A DNA stretch of 64,000 bases, from assembly GCF_027557445.1 (NCBI RefSeq), contig NZ_CP106841.1, forward strand, positions 2,218,001-2,282,000, written 5' to 3'. The notes under the pieces are model-generated. The model did no database searches, was not told the DNA's origin, and saw only the letters and a program-made list of their open reading frames with translations. The stretch is from Paenalcaligenes faecalis (lineage in GTDB: Bacteria > Pseudomonadota > Gammaproteobacteria > Burkholderiales > Burkholderiaceae_B). This document shows positions 18,304 to 27,149 of this stretch, in pieces. A program made the position numbers and the translations under genes. Position 1 is the stretch's first letter, and each line of letters begins with the position of its first letter.

Positions 18304-18389
18304 AGAAAAACCCCAAAAGGTTGGAAGGGTGTCCAACTTCTTGGGGTCAGTTCAATAAACTCGGGGGGCTTTTTTATTAGCTATAACAA

Positions 18390-19910
18390 TTAGCGTGTTG
18401 TACGTAAAGATACCCCTAATTGCACTCGACGCTGCAACCATAAGCTAGGGCGATAACGCATATCCCCTGTCACAAATTGCATGGACTGCAAAATTTCTAA
18501 AAGCAAATCGCCCCCTACATGATCCCCTACAGAAAGTGGGCCTCCGTGTGGGTAGCCAAGTCCTAAAGAAACCGCCGTATCAATATCCTCTGCTGTAGCA
18601 ATACCTTGCTGTGCAATGTCACACGCGCCATTCACGATTGAGGCCACCAAACGCTGCGCTACAAAACCTGCGGAGTCCTCTATCACACTCACCTCTGTGC
18701 CATCGCTAGCAAATAGCGCCACAGCACTTTCTGTCCATGCATCATCAGTAAGTAAAGAACGCATCACTACGCGACGACGACCTGTCTCTAAGCCAAAAGC
18801 TGTATCTAAGGCGACTGTACGTGCCGCATCTAAACCAAAATTAGCCACAACCGTCGCCACATCCTCTCCGTAAGGAGTTACCACGATCAAGGCATCGTCA
18901 GGGGCTTCTTCGGTTTCTAGCAAAACGATATCTAGTGTGCTTAGTAAGGCATGTGCGCGTGCATAGCCCTCTGGATGCAAAGGAGCCAACCAAACCTTTA
19001 AGCCAGCTTGATGTGCTGGTGCAGGTAGAGTCTCCGGCAATTGTTTTTGTCCATCCACATAGCGATAAAATCCTTCGCCTGTTTTACGACCTAAAATCCC
19101 ACCAGCATACCGTACGGCAGTAATTGGTGAAGGTCTAAAGCGAGGTTCTTGATAGAACTGATTGTAAATAGACTCCATCACGGGATGTGACACATCTAAC
19201 GCCGTCAAGTCCATCAGCTCAAAAGGCCCCATTCTAAAACCAGCCTGCTCACGCATAATGGCATCTACAGTCGCAAAATCAGCAACTTGCTCTTGGGCAA
19301 TTTTTAAGCCTTCGATATTCATGGGGCGACCCGCATGATTCACGATGAACCCCGGCATATCTTTAGCTCGTACAGGGGTATGGCCCATTTTTTTAGCAAT
19401 AGTGACCAACTGATCGCAGACTGAACTATCTGTTCGTAAGCCCTCTATTACCTCAACCACTTTCATTAATGCCACTGGATTAAAAAAGTGAAAGCCTGCG
19501 ACTCGATTCGGTTTTTCGCAGGCTTGTGCTATGGCGGTAATCGACAGTGAAGACGTATTCGAGGCCAATATACAGGTATCACTAACAATGGACTCAAGCT
19601 GTTTAAATAAATCCTGCTTAACCGTCAAATTTTCTACGATAGCCTCTACCACTAAATCCACATCGCTCATTTGCGCTAAATCGGTACAAGCAATTAGATT
19701 CGTTTGAGCTTGCTGTACTTGCTCTGGGCTCATGCGGCCTCGCTCTACTTGACGTGCCCAAATCTTGCCTAGCTGATCTTGGGCCTGCGTAATAGCCGCT
19801 TCACGCACATCAAATAAACGAACCATATAACCGGCCTGTGCTGCAATTTGTGCAATACCTTGCCCCATGGCACCAGCACCGATAATCCCTATTGAATTGA
19901 CTGCGGACAT
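18390..19910 (-). CDS. 3-hydroxyacyl-CoA dehydrogenase (PaaH-like)
   Basis: The 506-residue enzyme oxidises 3-hydroxyacyl-CoA with NAD+ in beta-oxidation or phenylacetate-type degradation. The Rossmann motif GAGAMGQGIAQIAAQAG starts at residue 11; catalytic features are ASNTSSLSIT and the GFHFFNPVALMKVVEV stretch with His. Two C-terminal 3HCDH domains follow, the second with GFVAQRLVASIVNGA and YPHGGP. The length of about 500 and the double C-terminal domain match the PaaH/PaaC group, but no paa cluster lies nearby, so the pathway is open. It stands as a single gene with a good AGGAGA ribosome-binding site. Confidence 0.88.
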   Translation of the reverse strand: MSAVNSIGIIGAGAMGQGIAQIAAQAGYMVRLFDVREAAITQAQDQLGKIWARQVERGRMSPEQVQQAQTNLIACTDLAQMSDVDLVVEAIVENLTVKQDLFKQLESIVSDTCILASNTSSLSITAIAQACEKPNRVAGFHFFNPVALMKVVEVIEGLRTDSSVCDQLVTIAKKMGHTPVRAKDMPGFIVNHAGRPMNIEGLKIAQEQVADFATVDAIMREQAGFRMGPFELMDLTALDVSHPVMESIYNQFYQEPRFRPSPITAVRYAGGILGRKTGEGFYRYVDGQKQLPETLPAPAHQAGLKVWLAPLHPEGYARAHALLSTLDIVLLETEEAPDDALIVVTPYGEDVATVVANFGLDAARTVALDTAFGLETGRRRVVMRSLLTDDAWTESAVALFASDGTEVSVIEDSAGFVAQRLVASIVNGACDIAQQGIATAEDIDTAVSLGLGYPHGGPLSVGDHVGGDLLLEILQSMQFVTGDMRYRPSLWLQRRVQLGVSLRTTR

Positions 19911-20063
19911 AATGTCTCCTCTGTGTTATCTACGTATATTTAGAAACGATACATTTATTAAGAATAATATCAAAATTATGTAGTCATTTTGTGTTTTAGA
20001 CGCTATTTAGTCCTAACAATGAAATAACCTCTTCTTTTTTGAAAAAAATACAAGTGAGACCAT

Positions 20064-20088
20064 TAAAAAAGGGCCTCAAGGCCCCTTT
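20064..20088 (-). terminator. Rho-independent terminator after the phosphoketolase gene
   Basis: On the minus strand the stem GGGGCC-TTGA-GGCCC is flanked by AAA before and a run of six T after. It lies 6 bases beyond the phosphoketolase stop codon. Confidence 0.85.
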
Positions 20089-20093
20089 GTTAT

Positions 20094-22469
20094 TTAATAC
20101 GTTTTTAATACTAAGGGATCACCTACCCCCAGCACTGCATCCACCTCTGTGGAAGTTAAATAGTCCTGCAATTTTGTTTTGGTACTGTGTGCATATGCTT
20201 TTAACACATGTGCCCATGTTGCATTATTTGCAAACTGCATACCAAACTCATCTAATGTCCCACCACGATTGATATAACCCAACACGGAACTGGTGAAAAC
20301 ATGTGGAAACAAATGCCACAAATGGCCACGAAACACCTCTGGGCGCATGTGCGTTAACGCAATACGGTGTACGAAATAATCAGGACATAGTTCGGCTAAC
20401 TTTTCAGGGATAATCACCTGCTCTAGCTCATAGACATCTCGTGCGTGACGTAGTTTACCTGGCTCCTGAATATACACTAATCTATAGCCATGCCCTTGAT
20501 CTTTAAGGCGTTGGGCCGCAACCTGTATTTGCTCTAGCTGATAGCTACCATTTGCAAATAACAGCACCGGCTCCTGTCCATGATACTCATCCAGCACTAC
20601 CGCCCCATCCCTTGCCAAAAGCCTTGCTTGTTCTGGTGTTAAGTACGCGGCCCGTTCACGCTTAGGGGCAACCACACAAGCAATCTGCCCACGACTCGCA
20701 TAAATAGATGGTAATACCGCCATAAAACTATTGTAATCTGCCGGAAAAATCACCCTAGACACATCACTCATTTCACCTAATAAGGCTTCGGCAAACGTCG
20801 TGTCTTGATGAGACTGTTGGTTCTTACCATTCTCCCAAGTGTGAGACGTCGCCACCACTGGCCAGCTAATCCATTGGGCAGGACGACCTATTTCTTTTTG
20901 TTGACGAGCAAAAATAATACGCTGACGTAAAGCCCCAAGCATCTTTACACAAAACGCCTCGTAACTAGCGACTAGGTTTAACCCACTCTGATTACCTATA
21001 CATGCTGATACAACGGCCTCTTCGTTGAGTGCTGTAATCACAGCACCATGAATGGATTCATTATCCCCTTCTGGATCACTAACTCGATGCTTGAGGGTTT
21101 TTAAGACACTCAATAAACGATTGCTTGCCAGTTCATCTGGATTTCCGACCCGAGGACGTAACTGCGGATTCTTCTCTACCAACTCCACAAAATAACGATC
21201 CAACGCTGCCATCGGACTACTCATTGTGCCTTTATCCACAAAGTGGAGTTCAGGTAATACCGGTTCTACTGGATGACGATTCGCAACGGGATTATCTCTT
21301 TCTAATACACGCTGCTGCGCTTGGTGTGTTTGTAAGATCGTCAAACTACGAGCGAGGTCTGTAGGGTTCACCCATAATGGTTTTGCATACTTATTAAAGA
21401 GCTGGCGCGCCGTTTCATCTACATGGGGATTAGCGGGCAAGGGTAAGTTATGAGCGGCATTTTCATCCGCACCATAAAACCCAAACCCCTTTGTTGTATG
21501 TGCTATACCATACGGGATCGACAGCGGATACTGCAGATGTCCCGCTTCCACTAATTGCACACGTTGTTTTAAACGTTGTTCCATGTCCCATAACGTATAA
21601 ACAAACATAGCCGGATCTCTACCATCAAACGCAATAGGATCAAAGCCACACCCTTTCAAATGATCGATAAAATCACTTAACCCCTCTAAGGTGCCCATTT
21701 GTGTACGTTGCTCAATTCGACGACCATTGGCGATCATGATTGGTAAGGCTGCCCCCGAATCCTCTGCTCGCCACCAACGTGGAATCCAATCACTGCCTCG
21801 CTGCTCTTCTGCTGCACCATCCGATAAAAAAGCGACTAACTTTTCGCCGGGCAATGGCATATGTGCATATTGCAACTCAGCAAAACCTAAATAACCACCT
21901 TCGATAATCCCACCTGCCGTATGTGGATTCACATGACTCCCCAAGGGAGCAGAAGCAGAACCATCAGCGGCTAAGCCATAACCATAAAAATCCTGCAATA
22001 ACCGGTTTAAGCCAGCCTCACCCCCACCATAGGCCTGTTCCTGTTCAGGATGTAAATTATTTAAAAGCACATTAATGGACTCAATCGCAGCTACGCTATG
22101 ACCTTGCCCCATAAGCCAAGCACGAGTCTCACCGGTGAGTGCATTTAACGTCATATAGGCAGCATAAGCAGGCACCATATTTAAGGCGCCACCAGTATGG
22201 CCTTCTGGTTGCACTTTAAAATCATCTGCCTCTAAGGCTGAACCGTCCAATCGCACCCGATTAGCATAGGTCATATGTACAACCAGCCACATTCCCGCTG
22301 CCGTCAAATGATCCAAGGCAATCAGCTTTTCATATACGGCCTCTGTATTTGGCTGCTTCGCCTCGTCCACCAACTGTTGCGCCATCTGAGCAATCGCCAT
22401 TTGCGTCTCTTGGCTATGTTGAATTGGCCCATAACCCTGCTGCCAACGAGAAATCATCGAGTTTGCCAT
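20094..22469 (-). CDS. xfp: Phosphoketolase (xylulose-5-phosphate/fructose-6-phosphate)
   Basis: The 791-residue thiamine-diphosphate enzyme cleaves xylulose 5-P (and often fructose 6-P) with phosphate to acetyl-phosphate. Clear signatures are EGHTGGALNMVPAYAAYM (about residues 89-106), the NPHTAGGIIEGGYLGFAELQYAH stretch (positions 21850-21935), and FLSDGAAEEQRGSDW, the cofactor-binding part. Length agrees with the family (about 790). It has its own terminator and stands alone, with the 79-codon gene divergent upstream. Neither acetate kinase nor phosphotransacetylase is in the window. It could give a carbon-saving route to acetyl-phosphate; which sugar phosphate dominates is unknown. Confidence 0.93.
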   Translation of the reverse strand: MANSMISRWQQGYGPIQHSQETQMAIAQMAQQLVDEAKQPNTEAVYEKLIALDHLTAAGMWLVVHMTYANRVRLDGSALEADDFKVQPEGHTGGALNMVPAYAAYMTLNALTGETRAWLMGQGHSVAAIESINVLLNNLHPEQEQAYGGGEAGLNRLLQDFYGYGLAADGSASAPLGSHVNPHTAGGIIEGGYLGFAELQYAHMPLPGEKLVAFLSDGAAEEQRGSDWIPRWWRAEDSGAALPIMIANGRRIEQRTQMGTLEGLSDFIDHLKGCGFDPIAFDGRDPAMFVYTLWDMEQRLKQRVQLVEAGHLQYPLSIPYGIAHTTKGFGFYGADENAAHNLPLPANPHVDETARQLFNKYAKPLWVNPTDLARSLTILQTHQAQQRVLERDNPVANRHPVEPVLPELHFVDKGTMSSPMAALDRYFVELVEKNPQLRPRVGNPDELASNRLLSVLKTLKHRVSDPEGDNESIHGAVITALNEEAVVSACIGNQSGLNLVASYEAFCVKMLGALRQRIIFARQQKEIGRPAQWISWPVVATSHTWENGKNQQSHQDTTFAEALLGEMSDVSRVIFPADYNSFMAVLPSIYASRGQIACVVAPKRERAAYLTPEQARLLARDGAVVLDEYHGQEPVLLFANGSYQLEQIQVAAQRLKDQGHGYRLVYIQEPGKLRHARDVYELEQVIIPEKLAELCPDYFVHRIALTHMRPEVFRGHLWHLFPHVFTSSVLGYINRGGTLDEFGMQFANNATWAHVLKAYAHSTKTKLQDYLTSTEVDAVLGVGDPLVLKTY

Positions 22470-22563
22470 ACATGCTCCCTTTTAATAATTGACCCTAACA
22501 ATCAAAGATAGCGCATTTCTCATAACTTTGCCTGAGCAGAATAACCACACTTAACCCCAACCT

Positions 22564-22604
22564 AGGGTTTACCCTTGACTTGTGACTAGGGTAAACCCTA
22601 TAAT
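22564..22604 (+). promoter_or_regulatory. Promoter with two palindromic operator sites
   Basis: A near-consensus promoter, TTGACT at 22575-22580 and TATAAT at 22599-22604 (18-base spacer), precedes the 79-codon gene. Two 12-bp near-palindromes frame it: AGGGTTTACCCT at 22564-22575, touching the -35, and AGGGTAAACCCT at 22588-22599, inside the spacer and touching the -10. Each is the reverse complement of the other and their centres are 24 bp apart. This is the layout of a repressor operator. The regulator cannot be named from the motif. Confidence 0.75.
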
Positions 22605-22649
22605 TACAATACTGTCAGCTCTAAGGCTTTATTAACTAAGGATTTTTCC

Positions 22650-22889
22650 ATGGCTACTCTATCTACTGATTATCAATACACACGTTGGAGTGACTCCCTA
22701 GAGCGCTCTGTTATGAACCGAGCTCTTAGCAATGGTGAGGCTGTGTCAGTAAAAGAATTAAGCAAAACCATGGTTAAAGGTCTTAAAAAAGTAGCTCATG
22801 CATTCTCTAATCGCATGATTAAAGTGGCTGAAGCTATGTACGAAGCACGTATGCAACAAGCACACTCAATTGCTCACCTGTACTACTAG
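22650..22889 (+). CDS. Small protein of unknown function, 79 residues
   Basis: I do not recognise a family. The frame starts with ATG after AAGGAT and ends before a strong terminator; a near-consensus promoter lies about 45 bases upstream, so this is a complete, independently regulated gene. The protein is basic and probably largely helical. The C-terminal half (VKGLKKVAHAFSNRMIKVAE and the residues after it) has alternating Lys/Arg and hydrophobic residues, suggesting an amphipathic helix; it ends in HLYY. There is no signal peptide, no Cys and no membrane segment. Loose resemblance to short DUF1127-like proteins was considered, but the RR-rich core of that family is absent. Confidence 0.7.
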   Translation: MATLSTDYQYTRWSDSLERSVMNRALSNGEAVSVKELSKTMVKGLKKVAHAFSNRMIKVAEAMYEARMQQAHSIAHLYY

Positions 22890-22900
22890 GTCTTAATAAA

Positions 22901-22938
22901 GCAAAAAAAACCGCGTTTTTAAACGCGGTTTTTTTTGC
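22901..22938 (+). terminator. Bidirectional rho-independent terminator
   Basis: A nearly perfect hairpin, A8-CCGCGTTT pairing with AAACGCGG-T8, lies between the 79-codon gene (plus) and rep (minus). The symmetric A and T runs allow it to stop transcripts from either side. Confidence 0.92.
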
Positions 22939-23007
22939 TTGTTTTCATTCCATTTAGAGCAAAATGCTCGTTCTTTAAGACGAAAAATATGTTAAATTTG
23001 AATAGAT

Positions 23008-25035
23008 TTATTTTTGCAAAAGATCCTTTAACATACCTAACCGCTGTTTAGGACTCATATGTGCCTCAGCAGCCTCTACTATTGCCGTTTCGGCTAAGCC
23101 CATTTCTGTAATAAACCGAGATTTTTCTCGGACGGTGTATTCTTTGCCTCTGCGTCGACGCTTACACCAACTAAGACGCAAACTACGCTGAGCCCGTGTA
23201 ATACCCACGTACATGAGACGACGCTCTTCTTGGATACGCTGAGTCATAACGGTTTCTTCTTGGCCTACCGGAATATCCTCATCGTCTCGTCCTAAATGAG
23301 GGAGTAAACCTTCTTCTACCCCTATCAAAAAAACATGTTTATATTCCAGTCCTTTAGCCGCATGCAAGGTAGAAAGATGCACCGCATCAATTTCATCATC
23401 CTGACCGTTACGCTCTAGCATAGTAATCAAGGCCACATGCTGGGAGAGGTCGAGCAGGCTCATCTCATCTTGCTCCGCCTTTGACTTAAGCCAGCCAGTT
23501 AGCTCTAACACGTTTTGCCAACGAGACAAGGCAGGCTTATCATCAAATACGTCATAGAGATAGCCTTCGTAATTAATTGCCGAAAGCAATTCATCTAACA
23601 CCGCCGCACCCTCACGCCCTGTGCGCTCTGCCTTTACCCGTAAGCGGGTAATGAATTCGGAAAATACTTGCAAAGGCTTTAACTGTCTTTCTGCCAAGGT
23701 CTCTGTCAACGAAATGGCATGTATTGCTTCAAACATAGAGATTTTATGTTCCATGGCAACAGCGCCTAGTTGCGTTAGTGTACCTTGCCCTATGCCGCGA
23801 CGAGGGGTAGTAGCCGCCCGAATAAATGCAGGATCATCATCATGATTTGCTATTAGCCGTATATAAGCCAATATGTCGCGGATCTCTGCTTTATCAAAAA
23901 AACTTTGTCCCCCACTCATTACATAGGGAATCCGTAACTCACGTAATTGCTGCTCAATTAAACGTGCTTGCTGATTACTACGATACAACACAGCAAAATC
24001 ACCCCATTGGGCCTTACGCTCAAATTTTTCCGCTGATAGGCTAATACCTACCCACTCAGATTCTGACTGTTCATCATCGCAATCTTTAATTTTAATGCCT
24101 TCACCTATACCCAAATCTGACCAAAGTTTTTTCCCAAAGACGATAGGATTATGCCCAATCACATTGTTAGCGGCCTCTAGGATACGCTGACTAGATCGAT
24201 AGTTTTGCTCTAGTTTGATCAGTTTTAGATCCGGATAATCGAGTGTTAATTGATGTAGGTTTTCTACTGTTGCACCACGCCATGCATAAATGGCCTGATC
24301 ATCATCCCCCACAGCTGTAAACATCGCCCTATCACCCACCAAAGCCTGTACTAGCCGATACTGGCATGTATTGGTATCTTGATACTCATCCACTAACAAA
24401 TAATGCACACGCTCCTGCCAACGCTTACGAACCTGCTCATTTTGTTCTAACAATTGAGTTGGAAGTCGGATTAAATCATCAAAATCAACCGCTTGGTAGG
24501 CTCTTAGGGTTTCATCATAACTACGATAGACCTTGGCTGACTCTGCTTGGCTAGGCGTTAAAATCGCATTTGCCGCCGCGTCAGGGTTTAATAGCGCATT
24601 TTTCCATAATGAAATATCTTGTTGTACAGCCCGCAAGCGTCCTTTATCTGTGGTTGCCAAAATCTCTTGGATAATGCCTAAAGTATCATTCGAGTCCATG
24701 ATAGAGAAGCGCGGTTTTAGTCCTGCTGCCTCGGCTTCCTCGCGTAGTATTTTTAAACCCAATGAATGAAACGTACTGATCGTTAGTCCTTTAGACTGTT
24801 TTTTTTCTAATAGATCTTGAACTCGCTCAGCCATTTCTAGCGCCGCTTTATTCGTAAAAGTTAAGGCGATAATACGACGCGCACTATAACCACACTCACC
24901 AATCAAATAGGCAATTTTTTGAGTAATAACACGTGTTTTACCACTACCGGCACCGGCCAAAACTAAAGCAGGCCCATTCAAATAGCGTACCGCCTCGTTC
25001 TGGGCGGGATTCAATCCTAAAGCGACAGCAGACAT
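23008..25035 (-). CDS. rep: ATP-dependent DNA helicase Rep (UvrD/Rep family)
   Basis: The 675-residue superfamily 1A helicase unwinds DNA 3' to 5', mainly ahead of or at stalled replication forks. Motifs in order: Q motif LNPAQNEAV, Walker A AGAGSGKTRVITQK, motif Ia TFTNKAALEM, DEYQDTN (motif II), VGDDDQAIYAWRGA (III), QNYRSSQRILEAANN (IV), STLHAAKGLEYKHVFLIG (V), and EERRLMYVGITRAQ (VI). Length near 673 favours Rep over UvrD (about 720 with a longer C-terminus). It ends 6 bases upstream of priA's partner reading direction; priA lies immediately upstream in the same orientation, giving a helicase pair. Confidence 0.9.
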   Translation of the reverse strand: MSAVALGLNPAQNEAVRYLNGPALVLAGAGSGKTRVITQKIAYLIGECGYSARRIIALTFTNKAALEMAERVQDLLEKKQSKGLTISTFHSLGLKILREEAEAAGLKPRFSIMDSNDTLGIIQEILATTDKGRLRAVQQDISLWKNALLNPDAAANAILTPSQAESAKVYRSYDETLRAYQAVDFDDLIRLPTQLLEQNEQVRKRWQERVHYLLVDEYQDTNTCQYRLVQALVGDRAMFTAVGDDDQAIYAWRGATVENLHQLTLDYPDLKLIKLEQNYRSSQRILEAANNVIGHNPIVFGKKLWSDLGIGEGIKIKDCDDEQSESEWVGISLSAEKFERKAQWGDFAVLYRSNQQARLIEQQLRELRIPYVMSGGQSFFDKAEIRDILAYIRLIANHDDDPAFIRAATTPRRGIGQGTLTQLGAVAMEHKISMFEAIHAISLTETLAERQLKPLQVFSEFITRLRVKAERTGREGAAVLDELLSAINYEGYLYDVFDDKPALSRWQNVLELTGWLKSKAEQDEMSLLDLSQHVALITMLERNGQDDEIDAVHLSTLHAAKGLEYKHVFLIGVEEGLLPHLGRDDEDIPVGQEETVMTQRIQEERRLMYVGITRAQRSLRLSWCKRRRRGKEYTVREKSRFITEMGLAETAIVEAAEAHMSPKQRLGMLKDLLQK

Positions 25036-25041
25036 AATGAT

Positions 25042-27087
25042 TTAAATATCCTGTGGATCGACCTCGAGGGTAAATTTACAGCGGTAGTGCTTGGCCAATT
25101 CATCTAGTTGTGCCCCCCATGTTTTTAAAAAAATCTGCAAAGCCATGCGATGCTGACTTTCGATTAGCAGCTGCGCTCGCTCTATGTTTGCAACTCGCAC
25201 AATACGTAAGGGGACTGCATCATATAAGAAAACGCGGTCGGCCCCAGGCATTTGAGGATGCTGTGCCCACTGTTTAGCAGTATTTAAAAAAGCCAAAGCC
25301 TGATCAATGGTTTTGGACTCGGCTGTAATTAACGCTAAATAAGCGTAGGGGGGTAAACCTACGGTTTCGCGCTGCTCTAATTCGTGTCGAGCAAAAAGTT
25401 CATAGTCTTGTTTGAGTAGCGCCTGATACACAGCCTGATCTGGGTAGTCTGTCTGGATTAAAACCCGTGCATCATCATAATGCCGACCAGCCCTACCTGA
25501 CACCTGCATCAATTGGGCAAACAAACGTTCGGGAGCACGAAAATCCTGTGCAAAAAGCATCGTATCAGCATTTAATACCCCAACCAAAGCGAGATGACTA
25601 AAGTCATGCCCTTTAGATACCATCTGAGTCCCAACCAGTATATCCACCTCTCCGGCATGAACCTGTGCAAACAAGGATTCTGCGCTGCCTTTACGACGGG
25701 TGGTATCTGCATCGATACGTAGTATGCGAGCCTGTGGAAAACGCGCTGATAAGTATTCCTCTACACGCTGAGTGCCTTTACCTAATGGTTTTAAATCCAC
25801 ATTACCACAATCAGGGCAATGCTTAGCGACCGGACTTTGAATACCACAATGATGGCACTGCATATAATGCCTAGCGCCTTTATGTAGCACCGCATAGGCT
25901 GAGCAATGGGGGCATTGACTCAGCCACCCACATGAACCACAGTGCAAAACAGGTGCATAGCCTCTTCTGTTGATAAAGATTAAGGACTGTTTACCAGCAG
26001 ATAAGGTCTGCTCTAGGGCCTCTAGAAGCTGAGGTGACCAGCCCTGATCTAACTGCGCGCGACGGGTATCAATCAACTGAATAGTAGGTAGAGGAACCCG
26101 TTTTGCCCTTTGGGACAACACTAATAACTGATAGTGACCTTTTTGCACATGATGCCAGCTTTCTAGAGAGGGCGTGGCAGAACCTAAAACAACTGGTATT
26201 TGCATCTGCTGAGCCCGCCAAACCGCTAGATCACGTGCCGAATAGCGCAACCCATCTTGCTGTTTGTATGAGTTATCGTGCTCCTCATCAACAATAATCA
26301 AGCCTAAATTAGGTATAGCGGCAAAAATAGCCATCCTTGTACCTAATAAAACGTGCGCACTGCCCTCGGCGGTATTAAGCCATGCCTCTAGGCGTTTTCC
26401 ATCAGCAAGCGCACTGTGCATAACGGCAACTTGGTATGGCTGCCCCTCTGCATTAACCAAGCGTTGACGTAACGTTTGCTCAAACTGTGGCGTCAAGTTA
26501 ATCTCCGGCACCATGAACAACACCTGCTTACCTTGGGCTAAAACAGACAGTGCCACCTGCATATAGGTTTCTGTTTTGCCGCTGCCCGTAATGCCATATA
26601 GCAGATAGCGTGCAGCCCCGGATTGAGTCCTAATTGTATCTATGGCCTGCAGTTGCTCTGCATTCAGAATAGGAGCCTCTTTTGCTTTTATTTTTTTTCC
26701 TGCTGTTTTCTTACGTTTGCGCAAACGTGATACAGGCCCTCCGTCGGCCCGCTTTCCCGTATAAGCAGCAGGACGCCGTAAAGGGGCAGGCAAAACGGGC
26801 ATCACAACCTCGCCCAACGGTCTTTGATAATAATTAGCTGCAAACTGAGCTAAATCTAACCACTGGGCTGACATAGGCTTCATATCATCCAATACCATCT
26901 CTATGGCTTTGACTTGATCTGCCTGAAACTGAGGTTCGTTCGGGGTCTCAATGACCATACCAATCAACTGTCGTGGACCAAAACGAACCAGTACTCGTAC
27001 GCCTATCACCACCGGCTGCGTATGGTAATAGTCAAACAACCCCGGCAAAGGCACATCAAGCGCCACCCGTAACCAGTATTTATTCAT
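25042..27087 (-). CDS. priA: Primosomal protein N' (PriA helicase)
   Basis: PriA recognises stalled forks and reloads the replisome. From the ATG at 27087 the protein has 681 residues. A TTG nine codons upstream is a possible alternative start; neither has a strong ribosome-binding site, but the family begins near this ATG. An N-terminal DNA-binding domain (VALDVPLPGLFDY) is followed by Walker A YGITGSGKTETY, DEEHDNSYKQQDGLRYSARDLAVWRA (positions 26215-26295), and the zinc-binding cysteines CGSCGWLSQCPHC and CHHCGIQ...CPDCGN. Motif VI-like SGRAGR is present. The gene is followed by rep after 6 bases. Confidence 0.92.
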   Translation of the reverse strand: MNKYWLRVALDVPLPGLFDYYHTQPVVIGVRVLVRFGPRQLIGMVIETPNEPQFQADQVKAIEMVLDDMKPMSAQWLDLAQFAANYYQRPLGEVVMPVLPAPLRRPAAYTGKRADGGPVSRLRKRKKTAGKKIKAKEAPILNAEQLQAIDTIRTQSGAARYLLYGITGSGKTETYMQVALSVLAQGKQVLFMVPEINLTPQFEQTLRQRLVNAEGQPYQVAVMHSALADGKRLEAWLNTAEGSAHVLLGTRMAIFAAIPNLGLIIVDEEHDNSYKQQDGLRYSARDLAVWRAQQMQIPVVLGSATPSLESWHHVQKGHYQLLVLSQRAKRVPLPTIQLIDTRRAQLDQGWSPQLLEALEQTLSAGKQSLIFINRRGYAPVLHCGSCGWLSQCPHCSAYAVLHKGARHYMQCHHCGIQSPVAKHCPDCGNVDLKPLGKGTQRVEEYLSARFPQARILRIDADTTRRKGSAESLFAQVHAGEVDILVGTQMVSKGHDFSHLALVGVLNADTMLFAQDFRAPERLFAQLMQVSGRAGRHYDDARVLIQTDYPDQAVYQALLKQDYELFARHELEQRETVGLPPYAYLALITAESKTIDQALAFLNTAKQWAQHPQMPGADRVFLYDAVPLRIVRVANIERAQLLIESQHRMALQIFLKTWGAQLDELAKHYRCKFTLEVDPQDI

Positions 27088-27149
27088 GTTGGCTTTTTGA
27101 CAAAAAAGGCCCAAGAAACCTTGAGCCTAGAAAATTAGATTAAGGTGAG

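Larger units (their letters stand above)
17577..18354 (-). mobile_element. Internally deleted IS3-family (IS150-like) insertion sequence
   Basis: The element is about 778 bp, bounded by imperfect terminal inverted repeats that begin TGAACTGACCCC at both ends and continue AATAGTTG / AAGAAGTTGG. Inside, on the minus strand, are an IS150-type orfA and the C-terminal part of orfB joined directly. A complete element of this family is about 1.2-1.5 kb, so roughly 500 bp, including the first half of orfB, is gone. No clear target-site duplication was found beyond AT/AT at the edges. It is flanked by halves of a likely GC-rich terminator between the cytochrome c gene and the convergent dehydrogenase gene. 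Confidence 0.85.
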
